From: Phoronis australis
Lineage: Eukaryota > Phoronida > Phoronidae
DNA: 36,009 nt
Assembly (NCBI GenBank): GCA_002633005.1
Contig: NMRA01000175.1
Coordinates: 153,334-189,342 of the forward strand
Reading direction: 5' to 3'
Both the position numbers and the translations under genes were made by a program. This document shows, one piece after another, positions 10,690 through 19,010 of the stretch; positions within the stretch are counted from its first letter, which is position 1, and each line of letters begins with the position of its first letter. The notes under the pieces are model-generated. The model was not told the origin of the DNA and searched no databases. It worked only from the letters and a program-made list of their open reading frames with translations.

Positions 10690-11243
10690 TAAATATATAA
10701 ACAACGACGTGTTTCGGTAACAAGGGGTGGTAGGTTAGGTGATTAATTCACCACATCTCTTTAGACAGACAAGAAGAGTTCTTGAAAACACACCCGACAT
10801 TTCAAAGTCACATGGCTGAGTACAATACATTTTTAGACACAGGCGCGTCCGTTAACTTAAAAACCCGGATGTGCGAAGACCGTCTGCCATGACATCACGG
10901 AATGTGTTCCTTGAATTTGTGATTTTGGCATTCTTTTGGCATTTTTGTCGCCAAATCACCACTCGAAGGCAATTTGAAGAAATCAAATGAAAGAAGGTAT
11001 TCTAAGAGATGTTCGATGCTAGTTTCGTGGAGTCCCATGCACATTTGAGTAGAAAATTTTGAGGAAATAGATTTCGAGTGTCCAACCTTTATGTTTTCTT
11101 ATATGTATTATTGAGTGACGTCATTTGCGATCGAGGAACAGATAAACCCAAGCGCCTGTGTTTTTAGAGATGTAGTGTGCGGAAATCTCGGCCCAACTAC
11201 GAAGTTCTGAGACTGTACATATACATGATTAATCCTCTTTCAG
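10690..11243. other. Transposon interior without recognised coding
   Basis: This stretch lies between the putative first exon and the first recognisable coding block. It may hold an intron and one or more decayed exons. It ends in a good acceptor, CCTCTTTCAG at 11234-11243. I could not read a motif in any frame. Confidence 0.4.
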
Positions 11244-11614
11244 GAATCTGATGCTTGCTTTGCGCACAAACAACATTGCGGACTACATAGAAGTACTCCC
11301 AGGTCTCATCAATTACCCTCGTTAAGGTTGTCTTTTTCTCGACCAGCTCAAAAACGTCGCACCACAAACTCGAATGATTCTGGAATCAGGGGCGTTCTCG
11401 GTTAGAAGAACTAGCAAATTTTTTTCAAGTGCAGCAATAGATTTAATTCTTGAACAGACCGTTAACATAGATGCAGCTTCACCTTTGAAAGGAATTAGGA
11501 ATTTTCACAATTCCAACTCTGCCTTGAGAAGATGATGCATTACATTAACTCAGCGAGGTATGTCTGTTACGGAGTTGAGGTATCTGGAAGGACTAGTCTG
11601 AAGAGGAACCAGCA

Positions 11615-12259
11615 ATGCATCTACGAGGAAGTAGAATTGACAAAGATAGCCACGACAAAAAATACCAACTGATGAATGCAATTTCAAATTCCTGTGATCC
11701 CTTTTCAGAGCCAGCAACAACATCGGATTATTTGCTGAATACTGCTGCTGGTAAAGCAGTCGCACAAGAAACCAAAGAGTATTTAACCGGGTGCTTTGAT
11801 GCTGGACGCAAACTCCGACTGCAATTCCAAGATCAGTGTTCAACTGATAAGCAGAGGTTTTTGAAGCAAATTAGACGACCAAAAGTGCACAATTTTGCAA
11901 AAGAAAGCATAAACAAGAAGCAACCTCTGGGCAAGGACAAGTCAATAGCTGAGAGCCTTCCAGACGTTTTCATTCGTTTACTAGTTATCATTTCGGAAAT
12001 GTCAGCTTTTGACATGAGATATGTGATGACGTCTCCAATTACGCAATACCCACTGTCCATTGCACACTTTGACGGATCCATGATCAAGATAGAAAAAAGC
12101 AAGTTGCTAGGTAAACTTGAGGGTTTCCAAGGAGGCTTCTCAGAAACACCTGTTCCGTTGATTGACGTGACCTTAATAGATGGGGAGTCTTGCTACATTC
12201 GTTTCTGTCTTCAAGTGGAAACATCGTCTCTTATGGAAATCTGGCCCGAAACCTTCTAG
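11615..12259 (+). CDS. Longest intact ORF segment of the transposon protein
   Basis: This 214-codon open frame is the largest undamaged piece of the pseudogene. It covers block 2: a helical region, then PDVFIRLLVIISE, then PLSIAHFDGSMIKIEKSKLL and a hydrophobic strand VPLIDVTLIDGES. The native frame shifts near 12215, so the last dozen residues (VETSSLMEIWPETF) are out of frame. The native reading would continue YGNLARNLLDYV. The ATG at 11615 is internal to the parent protein and is not a likely true start. Confidence 0.6.
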   Translation: MHLRGSRIDKDSHDKKYQLMNAISNSCDPFSEPATTSDYLLNTAAGKAVAQETKEYLTGCFDAGRKLRLQFQDQCSTDKQRFLKQIRRPKVHNFAKESINKKQPLGKDKSIAESLPDVFIRLLVIISEMSAFDMRYVMTSPITQYPLSIAHFDGSMIKIEKSKLLGKLEGFQGGFSETPVPLIDVTLIDGESCYIRFCLQVETSSLMEIWPETF

Positions 12260-12560
12260 ACTACGTCTGCGCAAGCTCAAGTAAGGAGGTCCATGTCTTA
12301 TTTGATGTATAAAAAACGCTCTCGCTGAAGAGTAGCGAATGGCAATTGCGTGGAGCAGAAGACTAACCTTTCGTCATCAATGGACAAAAGCAAACACCCC
12401 TTACAGTGTTACCATGGCAGCTGATCATCCACCAGATCTTCAAGGCTCCCACGAAGAAGAAGACAGTCACGCTTCTTGACTTCCACTTAGCCAACTAAAG
12501 TGGCAATACATTGATCAGGGCTTCTCGACACGAATGCTATTGTAACATACTGTCATCGGA

Positions 12561-12923
12561 ATGATCGTACGACAAGTGAAGAGCGGCAGAGAAATACCTT
12601 TCGAGCGTGTAATAATGGACTGTGGATCTAATAATAACCGCAGACGTTTTGACGTCACCGCTATTGTTCACACTTTAGAGTCTATACAATATGGTCTCGC
12701 TGCAGCATTGCCTGGTCTGTATGCAATGACAGGGTGTGACGTCACAGCAGCACTGTATAGGAAAGGGAAAGTGAGGCCTCTGAAAATCCTGATGAAAGAC
12801 TCATCTGGGACACTTATCAGCTTCTTCTCAGAGTTAACAAGCGTAGATGTCCCTGACGAAAGAAAGTTAGAAGAATACATATGCATTCTATTTAGTGAAG
12901 GGCGGAGTCAAAGATGTCAATGA
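12561..12923 (+). CDS. C-terminal ORF segment of the transposon protein
   Basis: This 120-codon frame contains the most characteristic block, NNNRRRFDVTA, then LPGLYAMTGCDVTAALYRKGKV. The arrangement hydrophobic-x-A-M-T-G-C-D with following basic residues is what made me recognise the family. A single frameshift near 12895 turns the true continuation (VKDVNEARYLKL) into an unrelated tail. A segment between block 3 and this one appears degraded; in intact relatives I would expect acidic H-E-E-A-D and D-T-D-V type motifs there. Confidence 0.65.
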   Translation: MIVRQVKSGREIPFERVIMDCGSNNNRRRFDVTAIVHTLESIQYGLAAALPGLYAMTGCDVTAALYRKGKVRPLKILMKDSSGTLISFFSELTSVDVPDERKLEEYICILFSEGRSQRCQ

Positions 12924-13307
12924 AGCAAGATATCTGAAATTAATCGAGATGACCGGAAAAATAAACAAGGTAATAACTGTAATTGATAAAATATAGTTCA
13001 TAAAATCAACGAAAATAATTTAAAATGTTTTCCTAGTATTAAACCAAAAGGCCCAATTTCACGTCATACTTAAAAAACAGTACATGGTGGTGAGGTTTTA
13101 TGTTCTTGTTCGTCAGCTGTTAGACAATTGGTCCCTCGTCAATAAAATTTTCTCACTATTTATTTCAGGAAAAGCAGATGCCCAGCATCACGAAGATTGA
13201 CTGCGCATTGCTTCCTCCTTGCCGAAATACACTATTGAACTGACTCAAACGAGCCCATTATGTTGCGCTGGGGTCAAGCGGATTCGGTCGATCCGGGAAA
13301 CGGTTTT

Positions 13308-14245
13308 AACTGTCATAGGGTATTTGGTAACCAGTAACATCTATTTTAATCACATGATGACGTAGCTCCTCTTAAGGTGTAATTGAGTTTCTGGCGAACG
13401 CCTTCCAGGGCACAATTTGTAGTCTGTCATGGGTCATCTGGTGCGGCACGATTATTGGTTTTATCAGTTTTAGCCGGTATCTAGGGTATCTAATGTACCT
13501 CAAAGTTTTGATAGCATACTGTGGTTGATATTTTTTGAGGGTTTCTGCCAGGCACAATCCAGAGTGTATTTTGTCTGTCATAGGGCATGTATTGAATCTC
13601 ATGGAATTGGTTTTGTGTGGTACCTCGAAGTATGTATTAGCTCATTTTAGGGGTCTCCTTTGTGGTTTCTGCCGGACCCATTCCAGAGTGCAGTTTGTCT
13701 GTCATGGGTCATTCAATGTTCAGTGCGGTACTATTGTTCGTTTTAAATCAGTTTTGGCCGGTACCTCGAAAATCTAATCTGGCTCAAATTTTTGATGGCA
13801 TACCCTTGTTGAAATTTTTGGGGGTTTCTGCCGGTCACAACCCAGAGAGTATTTTGTCTGTCATAGGGGTTTTAGTGATCTGTGACATCTATTGAATCAC
13901 ATGGAGTTGGTTTTTTGTGGTACCTGGAATGTATGTGATAGCTCATTTTGAGGGTGTCCTTTTTGGTTTCTGCCGGACCCATTCCAGAGTGCAATTTGTC
14001 TATCATGGGTCATTCGGTGTTCAGTGCGGTACTATTGTTCGTTTAAAATCAGTTCTGGCCTGTACCTCGAATATCCAGTCTAGCTCAGTTTTTGGGCCCT
14101 TTGTAAGTCCCCCAGGGGTCACATACAGAGTGCAGACAACGGCAGACGTCCATTTCTGTACATACTGAGGTGGACTCTAAATGCTCCCGTGGTCAGATGT
14201 TGGTACCTTGTTCATCTATGCTAAGTGCTCTGGGCTGCCGGTCTA
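13308..14245 (-). repeat. Right terminal inverted repeat with subterminal units
   Basis: Reverse complement of the left arm. I count five subterminal units, near 13975-14010, 13830-13865, 13680-13705, 13550-13590 and 13400-13430, each with CTGTCAT followed or preceded by the CCGG core. The innermost fragment at 13308-13370 begins at CTGTCATAGGGT, immediately after the last coding residues. The array therefore cuts off the protein. Confidence 0.85.
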
Positions 14246-14266
14246 TAGGGAAAACAGGACCGGCAG
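14235..14266. repeat. Palindromic terminal motif at the transposon right end
   Basis: CTGCCGGTC (14235-14243), the terminal motif of the right arm, is followed after 14 bases by its reverse complement GACCGGCAG (14258-14266), outside the inferred end. The outer motif has the orientation of a left terminus and continues TC like the left end. It may be a remnant of an adjacent copy or part of the target. Confidence 0.6.
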
Positions 14267-14513
14267 TCTGATGCAACGGGACTAGAACCTCACCGGTATT
14301 TTTGATACGCAGTTCAACACCAAGATTCCAGAGACCTTGTCTTTTTGTCCATGTCACCACTTTCAGTTGATAGTTTTGAGACCAAAAGGAAGCTTTTTAT
14401 ATTACCTTATGATAGTTTTAGGAGCATTTCAGTTGTAAGTGTATTTCATTGTGTTTGATTTGAAAGCGTTGACTGTTACATTGGTAATTATTACTGTTCT
14501 ATTATTACTATAT

Positions 14514-15338
14514 ACTTTTATTCTCAGATATGCTTCCTGGGTATATTTTGGGGAAAAATCTAACATACACAAACTGGGCACATATTCTTCTGGTCTTATA
14601 TACGGAAGTCTACGGTGGGCCTTCTTAAACCTGTAAACCATGAAAATTTTAATCGAGACAGTTTTTTAACTAGTACGTTCAACCAGGAAGTCGGTCAGTA
14701 CGTTCGCGTTTAAGGCGTTATCGCAACGGGTAAGTGTTGTTTTAATTTTTGTTTGGTGTTTCCATATTTCATTCTGTAATGTTTTCCCTCTTCAGATAGT
14801 TCTTTCAACGGNATTACATGTACATACCCCAGGTGATGCACATCTACAGCAAAGGTAAATGATTGCGGGAAGTATTACCAGCTATTTCCGTACATATGTT
14901 AGGGAGACAAAATGTCAGATGTAACAATACACAAGAACCTATATTCGGCAATGCCGAATACATGAACGCACGTATGAAACTCTAGCTCGCCCTAAATATA
15001 TCCTAGTGAGAATAATACTATTTTTAGATTTCAACTATACACTTTTATTCTCAGATATGCTTCCTGGGTATATTTTGGGGAAAAATCTAACATACACAAA
15101 CTGGGCACATATTCTTCTGGTCTTATATACGGAAGTCTACGGTGGGCCTTCTTAAACCTGTAAACCATGAAAATTTTAATCGAGACAGTTTTTTAACTAG
15201 TACGTTCAACCAGGAAGTCGGTCAGTACGTTCGCGTTTAAGGCGTTATCGCAACGGGTAAGTGTTGTTTTAATTTTTGTTTGGTGTTTCCATATTTCATT
15301 CTGTAATGTTTTCCCTCTTCAGATAGTTCTTTCAACGG
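14514..15338 (+). repeat. 298-bp direct repeat, first copy ending at an N
   Basis: 14514-14811 and 15041-15338 appear identical, separated by 229 bases. The N at 14812 directly follows the last base of copy 1. As with the duplication near 9821, this fits overlapping contig ends left unmerged, with 14813-15040 belonging to one of the alternatives. An authentic short segmental duplication is possible. Confidence 0.9.
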
Positions 15339-16195
15339 TGGACAATAGTTTTCTGATAGATTGTTATACTTTAACAACGTTTCTGTAAACATAGAGACTT
15401 GAGTAAACTCGCGGCTCTCCATACTTAAAATTTTAGCAGAAGTGTATGACTTCCATCAGACCTGTAGGAAGAACTATGGTCCGTAACTGTGGGTAATGTA
15501 CGACGCAATGAAATGAACACGGACGATAGAGATAGGATTGTAATTGGCTAAGTATATATTAAGTAACAAATGGAAAATTAAGTATAAAAATAAACAGAAA
15601 GGTTCTTGAATTGCCTGTTTTACGTCTTTATGAGTTCAGTGATGTACTGTGATTTCGTTTTTCTTTTCATGTCGTCACCAGTCTATTCTTCGAACAGTCG
15701 TGATCAGCTGGGAACCTATTGTATCAACGTGTGCAATTACGGTCTCGGGGGGGGGGTGCACCTGGATGAAAACACCCGAAGGATTAGTGGGACTAAATCG
15801 ACATTGGTGTGCAGCAGGAGACCAAGGACGCAAAGCAGTAGTGACTGGGGTGTAACTGCGCGAAATTGTTGACGATAGGAGGGACGACGATAAACTGGTA
15901 ACGATCGGGTGGAACGGCACTGTTGTCATCCGTCCAGGTTTCAATAGCCCAAGCTACCTGATTGGGTTAAGTGTACACGTTAATGACACTTTTCTCTTTC
16001 GCAATTTAGGAAAATATGTGTTTAAGGACAAATCGATTCTTTATACATACTGCTCATGCCGACTTCTAAAATTTTTGAAAAGATTTAGCTCACCAAATTC
16101 GAACAACAGCGAAATGGCACATTTTTAGGACCGCCAAATTCGACACCACAAAAATCTTGACCAAGAATGCTTGTTCTTTTGGAATCAATTGTGAG
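15339..16195. other. No gene recognised
   Basis: Several open frames of 60-90 codons cross this stretch on both strands near 15606-15944, but they overlap one another and show no domain motif or splice context. A poly-G run lies near 15747-15756. I see nothing else to name. Confidence 0.35.
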
Positions 16196-16945
16196 TGTCT
16201 GAAAATGTACGTGCTGTAGATTAGCGAATCATTTAGTCTTGTCACTGTACGTAAGTGTACAACGGGGAAACGTCTACTGGTACGTATGAACGACCCCTAG
16301 CGTGCGTTCAGTAGACGTTAGGACCTACGCTAGGACCTAGCTAAAACCTAGTCAAAGTCACGTGTTCTCGTTTAAAATGCACGGCAATACCTCACGTAAT
16401 CTCGCGAAGTCTTGCTTTTTAGCGAGGTCCTAGCGTTACTGAACGGGAGGCTGGACTGCGAAACCAGATTAGGCAAATATTCGCGAGATGACACAGGTCC
16501 TTGCATAATAGCAATCTTATCGCGTGATCACACTAGCTACGTGTATACCTGCGTTGCGTCTACGTGGCCTAGCCCATTTCCGTGAAGAGAACAGAAATGT
16601 GTGAATGGAGCTAGACATATAAATGGGCAGGCGTAATCTGTGAAAAACATTGCTTCCCAAGGTCCATATGGATTACGCAGTTTCATACGTTAGTCTTAAC
16701 AATTCGGGGATACATGATCACAACCACACTGACTGTGGAGAATTTGTTGCTGTAGTAGGCTCGTAATCATAGGTGGAGGACGACAGGATACCACATTTTT
16801 CAAAAAGCAATTAATATGTTTTCCTATAATTAAAAAGTAGTCACCAGATGAAATGCCGAAAAAATAGGGAAAGTTTTAATGAAATGAAAGTGAAGTGCCT
16901 TTTATACTCTTTAAACATTGATTTCTTTATTTAGTGGTCGGTAGT
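16196..16945 (+). repeat. Dispersed repeat family E, copy 1
   Basis: Matches 20613-21212. Shared blocks include GCTGTAGATTAGC, GTGTACAACGGGGAAAC, ATTTGTTGCTGTAGTAG, CATAGGTGGAGGA and CACATTTTTCAAAAA. This copy carries a 141-bp insertion (16305-16445) that copy 2 lacks. Both copies are followed downstream by an A repeat, so E and A may belong to one larger unit. No coding frame is conserved between the two. Confidence 0.7.
16305..16445. mobile_element. 141-bp MITE inside repeat E copy 1
   Basis: The segment starts CGTTCAGTAGACGTTAGGAC and ends, in reverse complement, CGTTCAGTAACGCTAGGACC. The inverted repeats run about 30 bases with a small insertion. The matching position in E copy 2 (near 20715) lacks it, so it inserted after the two copies separated or was lost precisely. 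Target duplication could not be resolved by eye. It has no coding capacity. Confidence 0.7.
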
Positions 16946-16949
16946 ACGC

Positions 16950-17900
16950 GTACGCCTCTTTTAAACAATACAAACCATGGATTTTTGCACATTTCGAATT
17001 ACCGGTGACCACAGACTAAATGTATGACGTAAAATTTAGCCAAATCCATGATTATTTTGTGTCATTAGCTCGAAATTTTGATTTCTCTTTCAATTTTGCC
17101 AATTTTCACATTTCCCGCCATGTGAGATCATGAGTTGAACACAAGAGATCAGCGACTAGCATTGAACAACGGCGGAGACTAGGGAATTTGAAAGCGACAA
17201 CGATTATGAGCAAGAAATGAACAAATACTATGAAGAAACGTACGAGAATGGTGGCCAGGATGACGAAATGGGGTTGCACGAAAGCGAGTACGAGTTTGAT
17301 ATGTTTTCAGCTGCGTACTTTTCTACTTTGGATCCTCCCGCGAGAGAAGCGGCCTCGGGCTCAGCCATTCAACCCAGACATCCAACAGACGATCCTGAAT
17401 AAAGAGCCGATGTTTCTGAATAGTAAATATTGTCCTTTATTGAACCAGGCCTTCATCGTGATTGAAGTGGGCAGAACACAGAGTGGCTCCGGACAGAATC
17501 GCTTGGTCCACGGTGAGGTCCCACACTCTGGTTCGGCGCACGACGCGGTGCCACTACTGCGCAACTTTGGCGTCCTTCGGAACACCGAGACGTTCTCCGT
17601 CTGACTGCTGTTGCTGCAGCCTCCGCAAACACATCTTTTCATCCCTCTACGAACCTTCTCGACGCTAAATATACTTTACTTTCACTTCACTCTATAAACT
17701 TAGTTGCTGATCCGAACAGTGTGCCGAACGACTTGGGTTCAACCCATGACGTTGTACATAATTATTATTTTTATCAATTTTTACGTGTTTCTTTATGAGC
17801 TGTGCACTAAAGGCACTGAAATCAAGTAAGATATAATAATAAAATTTATTTTGAGGTACTAGAGTCATGTTGCGTACACTTTAAGTGCTACTGGCTAAAG
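16950..17900 (-). mobile_element. Probable insertion carrying the THAP remnant
   Basis: The E and A repeats are separated by about 175 bases at 21212-21389 but by about 1.48 kb here. The extra DNA includes the THAP remnant. I could not find terminal inverted repeats or a target duplication, so the boundaries are approximate and a multi-step history is possible. Confidence 0.4.
17430..17642 (-). pseudogene. THAP zinc-finger domain remnant
   Basis: The minus strand begins MKRCVCGGCSNSSQTENVSVF, the usual N-terminal C-x4-C start of a THAP domain. After a frameshift near 17570 it continues PKDAKVAQ, a stop, then WHRVVRRTRVWDLT and LCSAHFNHD. The spaced W and the C-x2-H-F complete the C2CH signature. 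THAP domains are DNA-binding heads of P-element-like, Kolobok and some Harbinger transposases and of host proteins. The frameshift and the stop make this a pseudogene. It lies in a segment absent from the corresponding place in the second E-A block, so it probably arrived with a DNA transposon. No transposase body was found. Confidence 0.7.
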
Positions 17901-18101
17901 TATTCACTCTTTATTATTGAGATATGTAGTGCGGATAAAAATCGTCCCAAGAAGCTAGTGTCCAAAGAAGCAAAAGAGATCACGGAGGCAACTTATTATG
18001 ACAAAATAGTAATACAAAAGTATAGAATTGTCAGTCTTCTTACGTGTCATCGGGTGGTCACATCACGTGACATGTAAATAAGTGAGTGTAGAAACATCTC
18101 T

Positions 18102-18174
18102 GTTCCTACCGTAAATTGAACTTAGGATTTTATCGTAATCGTTCAGCTGCTCTAGTCCTCTAAACTACAGGAAC
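18102..18174 (-). ncRNA. tRNA-like sequence, probably a SINE head or tRNA pseudogene
   Basis: The minus strand gives exactly 73 nt with paired ends (GTTCCTG against TAGGAAC, one wobble), a good A box (TAGTTTAGAGG) and a weaker B box (GTTCAATTTAC). The D arm can form with wobbles. The anticodon and T stems do not pair, so it is not a working tRNA. A tRNA-derived SINE head is a natural explanation. Confidence 0.4.
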
Positions 18175-18237
18175 GACCCGTCCAATGCAGAAATCCAATC
18201 AGACTTACATTATGCGTTTGACCCAAGCTCGGGTGTG

Positions 18238-18292
18238 CACACACGCGCGCGCACATTCACAAACACATACACCCTACAAACACGCAGCACAA
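18238..18292. repeat. CA/CG-rich simple repeat
   Basis: Imperfect CACACACGCGCGCGCACA run followed by CA-rich sequence. Confidence 0.7.
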
Positions 18293-18422
18293 TATAATTT
18301 TGGCCAACACATGTCGGATAAAAAAAGTATTACCTCATAATTATAGCAGACCAAACGTGCAATTTCTTACATTTCAATTATATACATATTATAGCAGATT
18401 AAACAATAATAATAATCGTTGG

Positions 18423-18602
18423 AAAGATGAACAATAAAAAGTACCACATGACTGCACGGAGAAAGAAAATGGGAGGAGATTGCGGCATTGTGCACAACTA
18501 CTTACAGTATGATGCCACCCGGATACCAAACCCTAACCCCAGGTGGCAAGCTCAAAGGGGAGGTATGTTTACTCAAATGAAAAGTTGCCATGTGTTCGCT
18601 CA
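18423..18602 (+). repeat. Dispersed repeat family A, copy 2 (truncated)
   Basis: Matches the first 180 bases of copy 1, including the GATACCAAACCCTAACCCC core, then stops at GTGTTCGCTCAC. Sequence after that does not resemble the other copies, so this copy is truncated or interrupted. Confidence 0.75.
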
Positions 18603-18787
18603 CTAAGATCATAAGTAAGGCATAAGGGTAACACTGGGGTACATGTATATACATAGACCGAGAGTAGGTAGTAATAATGAGACAGAGTAAATGGCTGTCA
18701 ATAAAGCTGGGGTAGAATGTACTAAAAATCAATGAAAAATAAGGTGATAAAATGATATTCACAATGTAAATAGATAGAAATCAAGGA

Positions 18788-19010
18788 CCAGTTCCGAAAA
18801 AACTGACTTAGCTACTTTAACTTTCAGTCAATTTTAAGAGAAAACTTAAATTTATCTCAAGAAACATATCTTAAGCTGGACTTAAGTTTTTTACTTAAGT
18901 TTTGTTTCAATTTTGACCATCTTACCGAATGTGGAAGTTTCAAAGATTGGAAGCTGGGAGAAATCTTAGACTTCAGCCAAAATGAACTTACGTCAGTTTC
19001 TTGGAACGGG
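18788..19010. mobile_element. 223-bp MITE with about 20-bp inverted ends
   Basis: The left end CCAGTTCCGAAAAAACTGAC (18788) matches the reverse complement of the right end, CCCGTTCCAAGAAACTGACG (to 19010). The interior is rich in CTTAAG and AAACTTAAG words that can themselves fold. It is non-coding and typical of small foldback elements. No target duplication is evident. Confidence 0.6.

Larger units (their letters stand above)
11244..13330 (+). pseudogene. Broken transposon protein of an uncharacterised repeat-associated family
   Basis: A single protein can be followed through several frames. Block 1 (11244-11600): IADYIEVLPGLINY, LKNVAPQTRMILESGAFSVRR, LILEQTVN, with stops at a lost W codon and elsewhere. 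Block 2 (11600-12220): open frame with DPFS, SLPDVFIRLLVIISE, YPLSIAHFDGSM, VTLIDGES. Block 3 (about 12215-12545), after a frameshift: YGNLARNLLDYVC, VHVLFDV, LKSSEWQLRGAED, with three stops. Block 4 (12561-12890): GSNNNRRRFDVTAIVHTL, LPGLYAMTGCDVTAALYRKGKVRPL. Block 5, after another shift: VKDVNEARYLKLIEMTGKINK, a 199-base GT-AG intron (12970-13168), then ITKIDCALLPPCRNTLL and, shifted again, WGQADSVDPGNGF. I remember the same motif order (inherited from metazoan genomes, usually annotated hypothetical) with D and E residues suggestive of a PIN-like nuclease fold, but that fold is inference. The usual Cys-rich C-terminus is missing because the right repeat array begins at 13308. Confidence 0.75.
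8388..14245 (+). mobile_element. Large DNA transposon with about 0.94-kb terminal inverted repeats
   Basis: The left terminus begins TAGACCGGCAG at 8388 and the right terminus ends CTGCCGGTCTA at 14245. The flanking bases are TAG (8385-8387) and TAG (14246-14248), so a 3-bp target duplication fits. A TA duplication with ends at GACCGG is an equally simple reading. The left arm 8388 to about 9330 matches the reverse complement of 13308-14245 through a nearly identical terminal 300 bases and then a series of about 150-bp subterminal units. The interior holds a TATA-like promoter, a putative first exon and a broken coding region (11244-13330). Stops, frameshifts and a coding region that runs straight into the right repeat array show that this copy is dead. 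The superfamily is not assigned. Confidence 0.85.

Noticed and set aside
11833-12102. Minus-strand 89-codon frame within the transposon gene
   Set aside because: Shadow of the plus-strand block 2, which has recognisable family motifs.
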